Assembly: GCA_030066085.1 (NCBI GenBank)
Contig: JASJCI010000035.1
Location: 1-64,000 of the forward strand
DNA length: 64,000 nucleotides
Direction: 5' to 3'
Source: Gammaproteobacteria bacterium
GTDB lineage: Bacteria > Pseudomonadota > Gammaproteobacteria > GCA-001735895
Positions 45,091 to 55,903 of the stretch are shown piece after piece. Positions within the stretch are counted from its first letter, which is position 1. Each line of letters starts with the position of its first letter. The notes beneath the pieces were generated by a model that worked only from the letters and a program-made list of their open reading frames with translations, was not told the DNA's origin and did not search any database. A program made the translations under genes and the position numbers.

Positions 45091-46914
45091 TCAGCCGATG
45101 GTCAGCAGCAGTTGATCGGCCGCGATCGCGTCGCCCTTCTTGACCGCGATCGACTGCACGGTGCCGCCGCTGCTGGCGCGTACCTCGGTTTCCATTTTCA
45201 TCGCCTCGACGATCAGTACCGGGTCACCCTCGGCGACCTGCTGGCCGACGCTGACGACCACGTCGATGACGCTGCCGGCCAGCGGTGCCCGTACCTCGGT
45301 GCCGCCGCTTGCCGGCGCGGGCGCGGTGGCTGCCGCGGGTGGCGCTGCAACCGGCGCGGGCGCCGCCACCACCGGCGTCACCTGGCTGATGTCGGCGTCA
45401 CCGGGGCCGACCACGACGTCGTACTGGGTGCCGTTGACGCTGACGCGGTAACTGGCGACTTCACCCGCAGCGGCCGCTGGCGCCGGTTCGGCGGCTGCCA
45501 CGGGCGCTGCCGCCGGCTCCGGCTCGCTGCCGGGCGCGGGCTCGAACGCATCCGGGTTGCCGCGATTCTTGAGGAAATTGACGCCAACCTGCGGGAACAG
45601 CGCGTAGATCAGCACGTCGTCGATCTCGGCATCGGCCAGCGCAAAACTCTCCGCTTTCGCCAGTTCGCGTAACTCGCCGGTCAGCTTGTCCATCTCCGGC
45701 TCGAGCAGGTCCGCCGGGCGGCAGGTGATCGGTTCCTTACCCTCCAGTACCCGCGCCTGCAGCTCGGCATTGACCGGTGCCGCGGTGGCGCCGTACTCGC
45801 CGCGCAATACGCCCGCGGTTTCCTTGCTGATCGACTTGTAACGTTCGCCCGACAGGACGTTGATAACCGACTGGGTGCCGACGATCTGCGACGTCGGCGT
45901 CACCAGCGGCACGTAACCGAGATCCTCGCGTACCGACGGGATTTCCTTCAGCACTTCGTCCAGCCGGTCGCTGGCGTTTTGATCGCGCAGCTGGTTCTCG
46001 AGATTGGTCAGCATGCCGCCGGGCACCTGCGCGGTCAGGATGCGCGGGTCGACACCCTTGAGCGCGCCCTCGAACTTCGCGTATTTCTTGCGCACGTCGC
46101 GAAAGTAGAGCGATATCTCCTCGAGCAGATCGAGGTCCAGGCCGGTAGCCCGTTCGCTTTCCTGCATGATCGCGACGAAGGTCTCGGTCGGTGAATGACC
46201 GTAGGTCAGGCTCATCGACGAGATCGACGTGTCGATCATGTCAATGCCGGCATCGATCGCCTTCATCAGCGTCGCGGTCGACAGGCCGGTGGTGGCGTGG
46301 CAGTGCATCGCCAGCGGCACCGAACAGCTTTCCTTGATCCGGCTGACCATTTCCTCCGCGGTGTAGGGGTGCAGCAGCCCGGCCATGTCCTTGATACAGA
46401 TCGAGTGGCTGCCCATGTCTTCCAGGCGTTTCGCCAGGTCGACCCACAGATCGACGCTGTGCACCGGGCTGATCGTGTACGACATGGTGCCCTGCGCGTG
46501 TTTGCCGACCGCGATCGTGGCCTTGATCGCGGTTTCGAAGTTGCGCAGGTCGTTCATCGCATCGAAGATCCGGAACACGTCCATGCCGTTGGCGGCGCAG
46601 CGCTCGACGAATTTCTCGATCACGTCGTCGGCATAGTGGCGGTAACCGAGCGCGTTCTGGCCGCGCAGCAGCATCTGCATCGGCGTATTCGGCATCGCGG
46701 CCTTGAGCCGGCGCAGGCGCTCCCAGGGGTCTTCGCCGAGGTAGCGGATGCAGGAATCGAAAATGGCGCCACCCCAGGTCTCCAGCGACCAGAAACCGAC
46801 CCGGTCGAGCTTCTCGGCGATCGGCAGCATGTCTTCGATACGGACCCGGGTCGCCAGCAGCGACTGCGAAGCATCGCGTAACACCAGGTCGGTGATCTGC
46901 AGGGGGTTGGCCAT
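45091..46914 (-). CDS. oadA: Oxaloacetate decarboxylase alpha subunit
   Basis: The 607-residue subunit has a carboxyltransferase barrel ([14 protein letters not shown] at the start, [14 protein letters not shown] in the middle), an Ala/Pro/Glu linker and a C-terminal biotinyl domain with the biotin lysine in [11 protein letters not shown] used the ATG at 46914 because the conserved barrel starts there. oadG ends 1 nt before it. Confidence 0.95.
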   Translation of the reverse strand: MANPLQITDLVLRDASQSLLATRVRIEDMLPIAEKLDRVGFWSLETWGGAIFDSCIRYLGEDPWERLRRLKAAMPNTPMQMLLRGQNALGYRHYADDVIEKFVERCAANGMDVFRIFDAMNDLRNFETAIKATIAVGKHAQGTMSYTISPVHSVDLWVDLAKRLEDMGSHSICIKDMAGLLHPYTAEEMVSRIKESCSVPLAMHCHATTGLSTATLMKAIDAGIDMIDTSISSMSLTYGHSPTETFVAIMQESERATGLDLDLLEEISLYFRDVRKKYAKFEGALKGVDPRILTAQVPGGMLTNLENQLRDQNASDRLDEVLKEIPSVREDLGYVPLVTPTSQIVGTQSVINVLSGERYKSISKETAGVLRGEYGATAAPVNAELQARVLEGKEPITCRPADLLEPEMDKLTGELRELAKAESFALADAEIDDVLIYALFPQVGVNFLKNRGNPDAFEPAPGSEPEPAAAPVAAAEPAPAAAAGEVASYRVSVNGTQYDVVVGPGDADISQVTPVVAAPAPVAAPPAAATAPAPASGGTEVRAPLAGSVIDVVVSVGQQVAEGDPVLIVEAMKMETEVRASSGGTVQSIAVKKGDAIAADQLLLTIG

Positions 46915-46915
46915 G

Positions 46916-47140
46916 TCAGTTTCCTTTTTTTCTATGCTGATGGATGGCTGCGCTGATCGCCGCGAGGTGTTGCGGATCGACACCGCTGGCAACGACACCG
47001 GTTGGCGCCGTGACCTCCGCCGGCACGATCCTGGCCACGATGCTGATTAGCCCGATCAGCAACACCAGGATGATGAACACCGCGCCCATGCCGAGTCCGA
47101 GCAATTGCAGGCTTTCGATCAGGAGCGCATTGATATCCAT
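46916..47140 (-). CDS. oadG: Oxaloacetate decarboxylase gamma subunit
   Basis: This 74-residue protein has one N-terminal membrane helix ([20 protein letters not shown]) and a polar C-terminus ending in His-Gln-His-Arg, as in OadG, whose C-terminal histidines help bind zinc. It is the first gene of oadGAB. The ATG at 47140 gives the right length. Confidence 0.9.
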   Translation of the reverse strand: MDINALLIESLQLLGLGMGAVFIILVLLIGLISIVARIVPAEVTAPTGVVASGVDPQHLAAISAAIHQHRKKGN

Positions 47141-47249
47141 GGTCGAACGATTGGCACGCAAAAAGATCGGAAAGTATACTGCGCCGCGCGCCCGGGCGAA
47201 ACCGTTGAAATCCGCGCGCAGGCCCGGCGCTGCGCGGCCGCGGTGATTG

Positions 47250-48920
47250 TCAGCGCTCGCGGGCGCGCAGACCCTCGATCGTCAGCGTCGGTGTCAGCAG
47301 GTTGGCGTCGACGCGGATTTCGATCAGCGCCAGGCGCTCGCTGGCCAGCGCGCGCTCGAGAGCCGGCGCGAAGTCGGCGGTGGCGGTTACGCGCTCGGCG
47401 TGCGCGCCGTGCGCCTCGGCGAGGGTGACAAAATCCGGGTTGATCATGTCGGTGCCGATGACGCGCCCGGGGTACTCGCGTTCCTGGTGCATGCGGATGG
47501 TGGCATAGGTGCCGTTGTTGACCAGGATGACGATCACCGCCACGCCGTACTGCATCGCGGTTGCGAGTTCCTGCAGGTTCATCATCAGGTCGCCGTCACC
47601 GGCGATCGCTACCACCTGGCGCTCGGGGTGCCGCAGCCTGGCGGCGATTGCCGCCGGCAGGCCGTAACCCATGGTACCGCTGGTGGGGGCCAGCTGGTTG
47701 GGATAGCGACGGTAGCGAAAAAAGCGATGCAGCCAGCCCGTGTTGTTACCGGCGCCGTTGCACACGATTGCATCGTCGCGCAGGCGGGATCGCAGCTGGT
47801 GGAAAACCTCCGCCAGCTGCAGGTCACCGTCGACCACGATGCTCCGGTTCCAGTCCACGTATTGTGTCCTTAAAGCTGTCAGCCTGTGCATGCGTCCGGG
47901 CGCGGTCGCCGGCTGGCTGCCGGCCAGCATTTCGACGAAGCGCGCCGCGTGCGCGACGATGCCGAGGTCGACCTGGTAGACGTGTCCCAGCTCCTCGGCA
48001 GCCGGGAAAACGTGAATCAGCTTTTGCCGCGGCCGCGGGATATCGATCAGGCTGTAACCACCGGTCGTCATCTCGCCGAGACGCGCGCCGATTACGAGCA
48101 GGCAATCGGATTGCCTGACTGCGTCTGCCAGGCCGGGATTGACGCCGAGACCGAGGTCACCGACATAGTTGGGGTGATCGTTGTCGAAATAGTCCTGGCA
48201 GCGAAACGAGTTGACCACCGGCAGCTGGTGTGCCGCGGCGAAAGCCTGCAGGCGCTCGCGGGTCGCATCGCTCCAGCCGCTGCCGCCGATGATGATCAGC
48301 GGTCGTTCGGCCGCGTTGAGCATCTCCATGGCGGTTGCGATATCCGCCTGCGAAGGACTGGTCTGCAGCGGCTGCCAGGCCCCGGCGTCGGCGGCCTCGC
48401 TGCTGTCGGTCAGCATGTCCTCGGGCAGGGCCAGCGCCACCGGGCCCGGGCGGCCGCCGGTCGCCACGCTGAAAGCACGGTTGACGTACTCCGGTACGCG
48501 GTCGGCATCCTCGATCTGCGCGGTCCACTTGGTGACCTGGCCGAACATGCGGCGGTAGTCGATCTCCTGGAAGGCTTCGCGCTCCGCGTCCCGCCGCGCG
48601 ACCTGGCCGATCAGCAGGATCAGCGGGGTCGAATCCTGCATCGCGACGTGCAGACCGCCGCTGGCATTGGATGCGCCCGGTCCGCGGGTGACGAAACAGA
48701 CGCCGGGCCGGCCGCTGAGTTTACCGTCGGCTTCGGCCATGTAGGCCGCGCCGCCCTCGTTACGACAGACGACGAGGTCGATCTCGCCGCGGTCGTGCAG
48801 CGCATCGAGCGCGGCGAGGTAACTTTCACCGGGAATACAGAAAATGCGCTCCACCGAGTTCAGGCGCAAGGCGTCGATCAGCAGTTCGGCGCCGCTGCGG
48901 AGGGAAGGATTCTGGCTCAC
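47250..48920 (-). CDS. Thiamine-diphosphate enzyme, acetolactate-synthase-like
   Basis: The 556-residue protein has the three ThDP-family domains: an N-terminal domain with the catalytic Glu in CRNEGGAAYMAEADG, a central domain and a C-terminal domain with the cofactor motif GDGDLMMNLQELATAMQ...NN. It is close in size to acetolactate synthase large subunit, but no small regulatory subunit gene follows, so it could be a decarboxylase or carboligase of another type. The start is a GTG. It begins 4 bp after the GGDEF gene. Confidence 0.82.
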   Translation of the reverse strand: MSQNPSLRSGAELLIDALRLNSVERIFCIPGESYLAALDALHDRGEIDLVVCRNEGGAAYMAEADGKLSGRPGVCFVTRGPGASNASGGLHVAMQDSTPLILLIGQVARRDAEREAFQEIDYRRMFGQVTKWTAQIEDADRVPEYVNRAFSVATGGRPGPVALALPEDMLTDSSEAADAGAWQPLQTSPSQADIATAMEMLNAAERPLIIIGGSGWSDATRERLQAFAAAHQLPVVNSFRCQDYFDNDHPNYVGDLGLGVNPGLADAVRQSDCLLVIGARLGEMTTGGYSLIDIPRPRQKLIHVFPAAEELGHVYQVDLGIVAHAARFVEMLAGSQPATAPGRMHRLTALRTQYVDWNRSIVVDGDLQLAEVFHQLRSRLRDDAIVCNGAGNNTGWLHRFFRYRRYPNQLAPTSGTMGYGLPAAIAARLRHPERQVVAIAGDGDLMMNLQELATAMQYGVAVIVILVNNGTYATIRMHQEREYPGRVIGTDMINPDFVTLAEAHGAHAERVTATADFAPALERALASERLALIEIRVDANLLTPTLTIEGLRARER

Positions 48921-48924
48921 GGAA

Positions 48925-50361
48925 TTAGTCCTGGCCGAAGGTTATGAACTGGTTGCCGCCGCTGTTCTTGGCCGTGTACATCGCACGATCGGCGCTTTGA
49001 ATCAGCGTGTCCATATCATCACCGTGATCCGGGTAAAAAGCAATGCCGATGCTGGCGGATAGGGTTATGGCTTCGTCGCCGAGGCGAAACTCGCGCGCCA
49101 GTTCCAGCAGTATCTTGCGCGCGATGCCCTCGACGTCGGTGGCACAGCACAGTTCCACCGCGATCACCGTGAATTCGTCGCCACCGAGGCGTGCGACCGT
49201 GTCCGAGTCGCGCATGCAGGACATCAGGCGCTGCCCGACCAGGCACAGCAGTTCGTCACCCCGGTGATGTCCGAGCGTGTCGTTGACCTGCTTGAAGTTG
49301 TCGAGATCGATGAACATCAGGCCGAGCTGCAGGCGGTGGCGACGTGCCTTGCTCAGTTCCTGGCCCAGGCGCTCGCGCAGCAGGTTGCGATTCGGTAACC
49401 CGGTCAGGCTGTCGTAGTTGGCTTTCTTCCAGATCATGCGATCCGACAGATCGCGCTCGATCGCGATCGACGCGAGGATGGCCGATTCGGCGATCAACTG
49501 CCGTGCCACCTGTGAAGTCGACTGCGGCCAGGCCACGCAGATGCGGCCGAGCCAGTCGCCGTTGGGGCCCTGGATCGTTTCCGTACGGCAATGCCAGGTG
49601 CCGTCACCGGCGATGCGCGCCTCGCGCTTGCTCCAGTAGCGCCGCGGTTCCTCCGCGCTGCTGTCGCGCAGTTCGATGCAGGCGATCGAGTCGTTCGTCG
49701 ACTGTTCGATTTCGAAAGCGATCGACGCCAGCACCTCGTGCAGCGGGTAGCCGCGCGATATCAGTTCCAGGCTCTTGTTGCGCGAGCGCTCGTAACGTTC
49801 GTTGACGCGCAGGCGGCTCAGGGTTTCGATCAGCTCGCGCTCCGAGTCGCGCAGGCGGTTATTGAGCCCCTGCCAGTCCGGCAGGTTGATTTCCTTTTCC
49901 ACCAGCGCCGCCAGGTCGGCCAGCATGGCGAGGTCAGCGGCATCGAATTCGCGTGTATCGTAGCCGAGTACGCAGACCGTGCCGAGCACCGCGCCGTTGG
50001 CCGCGCGAATCGGTTTGCCGGCATAGCAGCGAATGCCGGGTTCGGCGGTTACCATCGGGTTGTCGCTGAAGCGCGCGTCGCGCGTCATGTCGGTAATGAC
50101 CAGGTGGTCGGACTGCAGGATCGTGTGACCGCAGAAGGAAACGGAACGCGGAATCTCGCTGACATCGAGGCCGACCGCGGCCTTGAGGCGAATACGATCG
50201 CTGTCGGCCAGCGAAATGGTCGCGACGGGCAGGTTCAGGCTGCTGGACGCGAGCCGCGCCAGGCGGTCGAAACGCTCCTCGCCGGGCGTTTCTAGCAATC
50301 CGAGGCCCCGCAGGGTCGCGACACGATGCGCCTCGTCCGCCGGATATGCTGGTTCCTGCAT
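48925..50361 (-). CDS. GAF-GGDEF diguanylate cyclase
   Basis: This 478-residue cytoplasmic protein has an N-terminal GAF domain (about 20-165), a middle region and a GGDEF domain with an intact GGDEF active site (in ARLGGDEFTVIA). The inhibitory RxxD site (RDSD) lies five residues before it. It should make cyclic di-GMP in response to a GAF ligand. It is upstream of the ThDP enzyme in the same direction. Confidence 0.93.
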   Translation of the reverse strand: MQEPAYPADEAHRVATLRGLGLLETPGEERFDRLARLASSSLNLPVATISLADSDRIRLKAAVGLDVSEIPRSVSFCGHTILQSDHLVITDMTRDARFSDNPMVTAEPGIRCYAGKPIRAANGAVLGTVCVLGYDTREFDAADLAMLADLAALVEKEINLPDWQGLNNRLRDSERELIETLSRLRVNERYERSRNKSLELISRGYPLHEVLASIAFEIEQSTNDSIACIELRDSSAEEPRRYWSKREARIAGDGTWHCRTETIQGPNGDWLGRICVAWPQSTSQVARQLIAESAILASIAIERDLSDRMIWKKANYDSLTGLPNRNLLRERLGQELSKARRHRLQLGLMFIDLDNFKQVNDTLGHHRGDELLCLVGQRLMSCMRDSDTVARLGGDEFTVIAVELCCATDVEGIARKILLELAREFRLGDEAITLSASIGIAFYPDHGDDMDTLIQSADRAMYTAKNSGGNQFITFGQD

Positions 50362-50531
50362 TGCGCTTGTCCCTCCCGGAGAATTCTTGTTTTGATTGTC
50401 GGCCGGCCCGCCAGGTTATGGCGCCGCTGCCACCGATCGCGTGCAGCGCAGGTTCATCTCGATCGGGTTCAAAGAGTATAGGCGAGGGTTGAGCAAAGTT
50501 CCGGAGAATCGACCTGCGGCGGCGACCGCGA

Positions 50532-50561
50532 TTGTCGCGTGAAACGTCGGGCGGCTAGAAT
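50532..50561 (+). promoter_or_regulatory. Promoter of the EamA transporter, possibly leaderless
   Basis: TTGTCG (50532-50537) and TAGAAT (50556-50561) are 18 bases apart. The predicted start of transcription falls at the ATG at 50568. Confidence 0.5.
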
Positions 50562-50567
50562 GCGCGC

Positions 50568-51437
50568 ATGTTTTCCATGCATGCCAGGGGTCTTATGATC
50601 ACCGCGGCCGGCGTCCTTGTGATATCCCCGGACGGCCTGCTGACGCGCCTTATTACGACCGATCACTGGACCATGATGTTCTGGCGCGCGATTTTCCTGG
50701 CTTTCGGCATGTGGCTGGCGTTGGGTTTCACGGCCCCGAACCGGGTCTGGCAACAGTACCGCAGCCTGCGCGGGCCGGGCCTGCTCAAGGTGCTGGCCTA
50801 TTCGTTCGGCACGATTTCGTTCATCTACGCCATCACCCATACCAGTGTCGCCAATACGCTCGTTATTCTCAGCACGACGCCACTTTTCGCCGCGCTGATC
50901 AGCCGCGTCCTGCTGCGCGAGCGCATCCGGCCGCGCACGCTGGTGGCGATTGCGCTGGTGGCGCTCGGTATCGCGGTCATCGGTTCCGGCAGCATCGATC
51001 AGCCGGGAAACCTGCTGGGTGACGCGGTCGCGTTACTCGGCGCATTTTTCCTGGCCCTGGGGTTCGTATTCGTACGCCGCTTCCCGCAGACCTCGACTTT
51101 TGCCGCGATCTCCTGCAGCGGCTTGCTGACCGCGTTGATCGTCCTGCCGCTGGCCGCGCCGCTGTCGCTGACCGCGGCCGACCTGGGGTACCTGATGATC
51201 ATGGGCCTTTACGTGGTGCCGCTCGGCACCGCGCTGATGTTCATCGGCCCGCGCTACATTCCGGCGGCCGAAGTCGGCCTGTTGATGCTGCTCGAATCCG
51301 TGCTCGGCCCGCTCTGGGTGTGGTGGTTGCTGGGCGAGGCGCCGGTCACGCAGACGCTCGCGGGCGGGGCCATCGTGTTATGCACGCTGGCGCTCAATAC
51401 CGTGCTGGCGCTGCGATCGCCGCGCGCGAACGCATGA
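50568..51437 (+). CDS. EamA/DMT-family transporter 2
   Basis: This 289-residue inner-membrane protein has ten hydrophobic segments in two EamA repeats. Substrate is unknown. It is unrelated in detail to the EamA gene at 10865. A TAGAAT box lies just before the ATG, suggesting a message with no leader. Confidence 0.85.
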   Translation: MFSMHARGLMITAAGVLVISPDGLLTRLITTDHWTMMFWRAIFLAFGMWLALGFTAPNRVWQQYRSLRGPGLLKVLAYSFGTISFIYAITHTSVANTLVILSTTPLFAALISRVLLRERIRPRTLVAIALVALGIAVIGSGSIDQPGNLLGDAVALLGAFFLALGFVFVRRFPQTSTFAAISCSGLLTALIVLPLAAPLSLTAADLGYLMIMGLYVVPLGTALMFIGPRYIPAAEVGLLMLLESVLGPLWVWWLLGEAPVTQTLAGGAIVLCTLALNTVLALRSPRANA

Positions 51438-51567
51438 TTGACGCGCCCAAGGTCGGGCATAAAGCTTTCCAATGGTGGCTGGCTTTCGATCGGGCAGACG
51501 ATATACTGCGCAATCCGTGCGGCCGGTGACGCCGTACAAGACAACATCAAATCAACGGGATACAACC

Positions 51568-53736
51568 ATGAGCGACCGAATCGAAGTCAGCGGCCTTAGC
51601 GTCGATCGCGGTATCTACGACCTGGTCGAGCGCGAAGCCCTGCCCGCAAGCGGTGTCGAATCCGCGGCCTTCTGGGAGGGTCTGGCCGGTATCGTGCGTG
51701 ACCTGGGCCCGGACAACCGGCGCCTGCTGCAGGTACGTGACGATTTGCAGGCGCGGCTGGACGACTGGAACAAGAACCACTACGGGCGTTTCGATCCCGC
51801 TGCCTACAAGGCATTCCTGCGGGACATCGGCTATCTCGTCCCCGAAGGCGAGAGTTTCCAGATCAGCACCCGGAACGTCGACGACGAGGTTGCGGTGGTT
51901 GCCGGTCCGCAGCTGGTGGTGCCGGTCGATAATGCCCGTTACTCGCTGAACGCGGCCAATGCCCGCTGGTACAGTCTTTACGATGCGCTCTACGGTACCG
52001 ATATCGTCCTCGAGGTCGAGGGCTGCAAGAAAACCGGCAGGTACAACCCGGTGCGCGGGCGCCAGGTCATCCAGTACGTGCGGGATTTCCTCGACCAGGC
52101 CGTGCCGCTGGCGGCGGGCAGCCATAACTACGCCGTCAGTTACCGGGTGCGTTCGGGCAAGCTGGTCGTCGTCATGGGTGACGGCAGCGAGACCGAGCTC
52201 GGCTGGCGCGAAAGTTTCGCCGGCTATCGCGGCGATCCCGATTCGCCCGAGGCCATCCTGTTCCGCCACAACCGGCTGCACATCGAGCTGTTGATCGGCG
52301 AGGGTTACTACATCGGCCAGGGCGACCTCGCCAACATCTACGATGTCCAGATCGAGGCCGCGATTACCACCATCATGGATTGCGAGGACTCGGTCGCGGC
52401 GGTCGACGCCGAGGACAAGACGCGCGTCTATCGCAACTGGCTCGGCCTGATGAAGGGCGACCTCAAGACCACCGTCATGCGCGGCGACGAAGCCATGGAG
52501 CGCAGCCTGAATCCCGACCGCGAATACATTTCTCCGCGCGGCGAGCCGCTGCGGTTGCCCGGCCGCAGCCTGATGTTCGTGCGCAACGTCGGCACCCACA
52601 TGTACACCGACGCGGTAACCTGTGACGGCGAGGAAATCCCGGAAACCTTCCTCGACGCGATGGTCACGGTGCTCGCCGCCAAGCATGACCTGCTCGGCAA
52701 CAGTGAATTCCGCAACAGCCGCACCGGCAGCATCTACATCGTCAAGCCGAAAATGCACGGCCCGGACGAAGTTGCCGAAGCGGTGCGCCTGTTCGAGCGG
52801 GTCGAGGATGCGCTCGGCCTCGAGCGCAACACGCTCAAGATCGGCATCATGGACGAGGAGCGTCGCACCACGGTCAACCTCAAGGAGTGTATCCGCGCCG
52901 CCAGCGAGCGTGTCGTTTTCATCAACACCGGTTTCCTCGATCGCACCGGCGACGAAATCCACACCAGCATGGAAGCCGACGCCATGATCCCCAAGAACGA
53001 GATCAAGTCTTCGACCTGGCTGCTCGCCTACGAGGACTGGAACGTCGACGTCGGCCTCGAGTGCGGCATGCGCAAGAACGGCCAGATCGGCAAGGGCATG
53101 TGGGCCGCGCCGGACAACATGGCGGCCATGATGGAACAGAAAATCGCGCATCCGCGCGCGGGCGCCAGCACCGCCTGGGTACCGTCGGCGGTTGCCGCCG
53201 CGCTGCACGCGATGCACTATCACCAGGTGCACGTCGGTACGCGCCAGCGCCAGCTGGCCAGGACGTCGCACGCGAGGCTCGACGACATCTTGACGCTGCC
53301 GGTACTCGACGGGCGCAAGATCAACCAGGGCGACCTGATCAAGGAGCTGGAAAATAATGCCCAGGGGATCCTCGGTTACGTCGTGCGCTGGATCGACCAG
53401 GGTGTCGGCTGTTCCAAGGTGCCTGACATCTCCGATGTCTACCTGATGGAAGACCGCGCCACGCTGCGAATTTCGAGCCAGCACATCGCCAACTGGCTGC
53501 ACCACGGCCTGACCGACGAAACCCGGGTGCGCGAGGTGTTCGAAAAGATGGCCGAGATCGTCGACCGGCAGAATGCCGCTGACCCGGAGTATCGCCCGAT
53601 GGCGCCGAACTTCGACGACAGCGTGGCTTTCCAGGCCGCGCTCGAGCTCGTGCTCCGTGGCCGCGAAATTCCCAACGGCTACACCGAGTTCGTGCTGCAC
53701 CCGCGCCGCCGCGAAGCCAAGGCGCGGGCGCGCTAG
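51568..53736 (+). CDS. glcB: Malate synthase G
   Basis: The 722-residue monomeric malate synthase condenses glyoxylate with acetyl-CoA to malate. The [18 protein letters not shown] stretch and the late [20 protein letters not shown] stretch are typical of isoform G, and the length is right. The ATG at 51568 starts the conserved protein. It provides an outlet for glyoxylate, which the aminotransferase and bhc-like genes also use. Malate synthase A and isocitrate lyase were not seen. Confidence 0.96.
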   Translation: MSDRIEVSGLSVDRGIYDLVEREALPASGVESAAFWEGLAGIVRDLGPDNRRLLQVRDDLQARLDDWNKNHYGRFDPAAYKAFLRDIGYLVPEGESFQISTRNVDDEVAVVAGPQLVVPVDNARYSLNAANARWYSLYDALYGTDIVLEVEGCKKTGRYNPVRGRQVIQYVRDFLDQAVPLAAGSHNYAVSYRVRSGKLVVVMGDGSETELGWRESFAGYRGDPDSPEAILFRHNRLHIELLIGEGYYIGQGDLANIYDVQIEAAITTIMDCEDSVAAVDAEDKTRVYRNWLGLMKGDLKTTVMRGDEAMERSLNPDREYISPRGEPLRLPGRSLMFVRNVGTHMYTDAVTCDGEEIPETFLDAMVTVLAAKHDLLGNSEFRNSRTGSIYIVKPKMHGPDEVAEAVRLFERVEDALGLERNTLKIGIMDEERRTTVNLKECIRAASERVVFINTGFLDRTGDEIHTSMEADAMIPKNEIKSSTWLLAYEDWNVDVGLECGMRKNGQIGKGMWAAPDNMAAMMEQKIAHPRAGASTAWVPSAVAAALHAMHYHQVHVGTRQRQLARTSHARLDDILTLPVLDGRKINQGDLIKELENNAQGILGYVVRWIDQGVGCSKVPDISDVYLMEDRATLRISSQHIANWLHHGLTDETRVREVFEKMAEIVDRQNAADPEYRPMAPNFDDSVAFQAALELVLRGREIPNGYTEFVLHPRRREAKARAR

Positions 53737-53748
53737 CGGAACCGGCGC

Positions 53749-54708
53749 CTAGCGCGGAGTCGAACGCCGGTTGAACTTGAGCGCGCCGCGCGCGCGCAGT
53801 TCGAGCGAGCGCATGCAGTAGAGGCAAAAGCGGTTGACCCTTGCGTCGAGGCCATGCTCCTCGGCCAGCCGGACCACGGTGCCGTTGAGGACGTCCAGTT
53901 CCGACGGCCTGCCCTTGACGATGTCGCGCTGCATCGACGTGGTCGAATTCGGCGGCATGCTCTCCAGCGTGCGGATGGTTTTTTCGACGCTGTTGGCGGG
54001 CAGCGAAATACCCATCGCGCGCGCGAGCTGATCGACCTCCTCGACCGCCTCGAGCAGCATTTCACGAGTCTCGTGCTGCGCGAGCAGCGCGCCGATCGGT
54101 GCGCGCGATACCGCGCCGAGCCCGCTCCAGGGCGTTACCAGCATGAACTTTTGCCACATCGCGACGTTGATATCCTCCGGGATACTCGCCTTGACGCCGC
54201 TGCAGTGATTGAAGATTTCCGCGAGGCTGTTGACCCGCGGATCCGGCCGGTTGTCGAGATGGCCGAAACGGATCAGTGGACTGGCGCCGGTATGCTTGAT
54301 GTGTCCGGGCGCGGCCAGGAATGACACGATGCCACAAAGTCCGCCGAGGACGTTGGCGGGATCGAGCGTTTCGCCGAGCCGCGCGGGCGCCTCGATGCCG
54401 TTTTGCAGCGGCACCACCAGCGTTTCCGGGCCGACCATGGGCAACATCGCCCTGGCCGCGGCGGCCACCTGGCCCGCCTTGACGCAGCACAGAACGTAGT
54501 CGACCACGCCGACCTTGCGCGGGTCGTCGGTAACCTCGACGCGGGGCAGGGTGAAATCACCGGCGATGCTGTCGACGCGCAGCCCGCGCTCGCGCATCGC
54601 ATCGAGGCTTTTGTTACGGGCGATAAAGGTGACGTCCTGCCCGATCTGTGCCAGGCGGCCACCGAAATAGCCGCCTACGCCGCCGGTACCGAAAACCGCT
54701 ATCCGCAT
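53749..54708 (-). CDS. Ketopantoate reductase (PanE/ApbA family)
   Basis: The 319-residue NADP-dependent reductase has IAVFGTGGVGGYFGG at the N-terminus and CCVKAGQ later, with the catalytic Lys in the family position near LVTPWSGLGAVSR. PanE acts in pantothenate synthesis, but paralogues reduce other 2-oxo acids. Divergence from the IclR gene with a shared operator suggests a role in the same regulon and perhaps another substrate. Confidence 0.85.
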   Translation of the reverse strand: MRIAVFGTGGVGGYFGGRLAQIGQDVTFIARNKSLDAMRERGLRVDSIAGDFTLPRVEVTDDPRKVGVVDYVLCCVKAGQVAAAARAMLPMVGPETLVVPLQNGIEAPARLGETLDPANVLGGLCGIVSFLAAPGHIKHTGASPLIRFGHLDNRPDPRVNSLAEIFNHCSGVKASIPEDINVAMWQKFMLVTPWSGLGAVSRAPIGALLAQHETREMLLEAVEEVDQLARAMGISLPANSVEKTIRTLESMPPNSTTSMQRDIVKGRPSELDVLNGTVVRLAEEHGLDARVNRFCLYCMRSLELRARGALKFNRRSTPR

Positions 54709-54848
54709 TGAAACTCCGCGTCAGTCGCGCTCAAAACCGTCATTATGGCTCAGGCAGCCGGTTTTTTGCGAATAAATCGGCGGCCGCTGCCGGGCATGCG
54801 ACCGCGACCGCTATCGGCGGCCTTGCCAGGTTGCGTTTGAAATTTGTT

Positions 54849-54867
54849 TTTGGAAAATATTTCCAAA
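54849..54867. promoter_or_regulatory. IclR-family operator
   Basis: TTTGGAAA (54849-54856) and TTTCCAAA (54860-54867) are perfect 8-bp inverted half-sites with a 3-base spacer, in agreement with the known IclR-family consensus TGGAAATnATTTCCA. The AT-rich 324-bp gap 54709-55032 between the divergent panE-like and IclR genes holds no gene; the operator can serve both. Confidence 0.72.
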
Positions 54868-55032
54868 TTATAAAAAATATGGAATAATGCGCGCCCTGTC
54901 ATGATATTGACGTTAAATCAACAACTTGTAGATCATTAACGGTTCCCCGAAAGAGAAACTGGAATAACGTTTTAAAACAATAGCGATGTTTTTTTCTGGT
55001 TTGGACGAGGCCGTGAATACAGATTCTGGCGC

Positions 55033-55866
55033 ATGAGCACACAGGTATCCCCGATTTCCCGCCGCCGCGGGCGCCCGCCGGGCCCCAACGGCCGCTCCAG
55101 CGATGGTCATAACCAGTCGCTCGCGCGCGCGTTGACGCTGCTCGAGCGCCTGTCGCAGGCGCCGGGCGGAATGAACCTGACCGACCTGTCGCAACAGCTG
55201 GGTATGCCGGTCGCAACCGTGCACCGCCTGCTCAGCACGTTCGAGGCGATGGATTTCGCCGAGCAGGACGAGGCCGGCCTGTGGTTCGTCGGCCTCAAGG
55301 CATTTACCGTCGGCAATGCCTTCCTGCATCGCCGTGACCTGGTGGGCAGCGCGCGTCCGCACATGCAGGCACTGGTCGACTACTGCGGAGAGACCGTCAA
55401 TCTCGGTATCGTCGACAACGGCGAAGCGGTTTTTATCAGCCAGGTCGAGTCCCCGGAAATGATGCGCATGATCGCGCGTCTCGGCAGCCGCTCGCCGATC
55501 CACGCCTCCGGCGTGGGCAAGGCAATCCTGGCGCACCTGTCGGAACGACGCGTGGCGCAGATCCTGGAGCGACGCGGACTGGCGCGCTTCACCGAGCGCA
55601 CCATCGACAGCCCGGCCGAACTGCGCGCGGAATTCGAGCAGGTCCGCCGCCTGGGTTATGCGCTCGACGACGAGGAACACGCGATCGGGCTGCGCTGCGT
55701 GGCGGCGCCGATCTTCGACGAAAACGGCCAGCCGCTGGCGGCCATTTCGCTGTCCGGCCCCAAGGCGCGCCTGGTCGATGGCCGTCTCGGCGAACTCGGC
55801 AGCGCGGTAGCGCAGACGGCCGCAGATATCACCGCCGTGCTCGGCGGTCGCAAACCGGTTTTTTGA
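55033..55866 (+). CDS. IclR-family regulator
   Basis: The 277-residue protein has a basic N-terminal stretch, a winged helix (about 25-90, LSQQLGMPVATVHRLLSTFEAM) and an IclR effector domain (about 105-270). Its gene lies 37 bp upstream of the class V aminotransferase and divergent from panE-like. The arrangement is comparable to bhcR of the beta-hydroxyaspartate cycle, an IclR-family regulator that senses glyoxylate. Ligand identity is inferred. Confidence 0.9.
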   Translation: MSTQVSPISRRRGRPPGPNGRSSDGHNQSLARALTLLERLSQAPGGMNLTDLSQQLGMPVATVHRLLSTFEAMDFAEQDEAGLWFVGLKAFTVGNAFLHRRDLVGSARPHMQALVDYCGETVNLGIVDNGEAVFISQVESPEMMRMIARLGSRSPIHASGVGKAILAHLSERRVAQILERRGLARFTERTIDSPAELRAEFEQVRRLGYALDDEEHAIGLRCVAAPIFDENGQPLAAISLSGPKARLVDGRLGELGSAVAQTAADITAVLGGRKPVF

Positions 55867-55903
55867 ACATCCATTCTTGAACTTGTAACGGGAGACGAGA
55901 GAA

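Noticed and set aside
51568-53736. Counting the basic C-terminus of malate synthase G as another docking tail
   Set aside because: The C-terminal Arg/Lys run is short, mixed with Glu, and the enzyme does not work with corrinoid.
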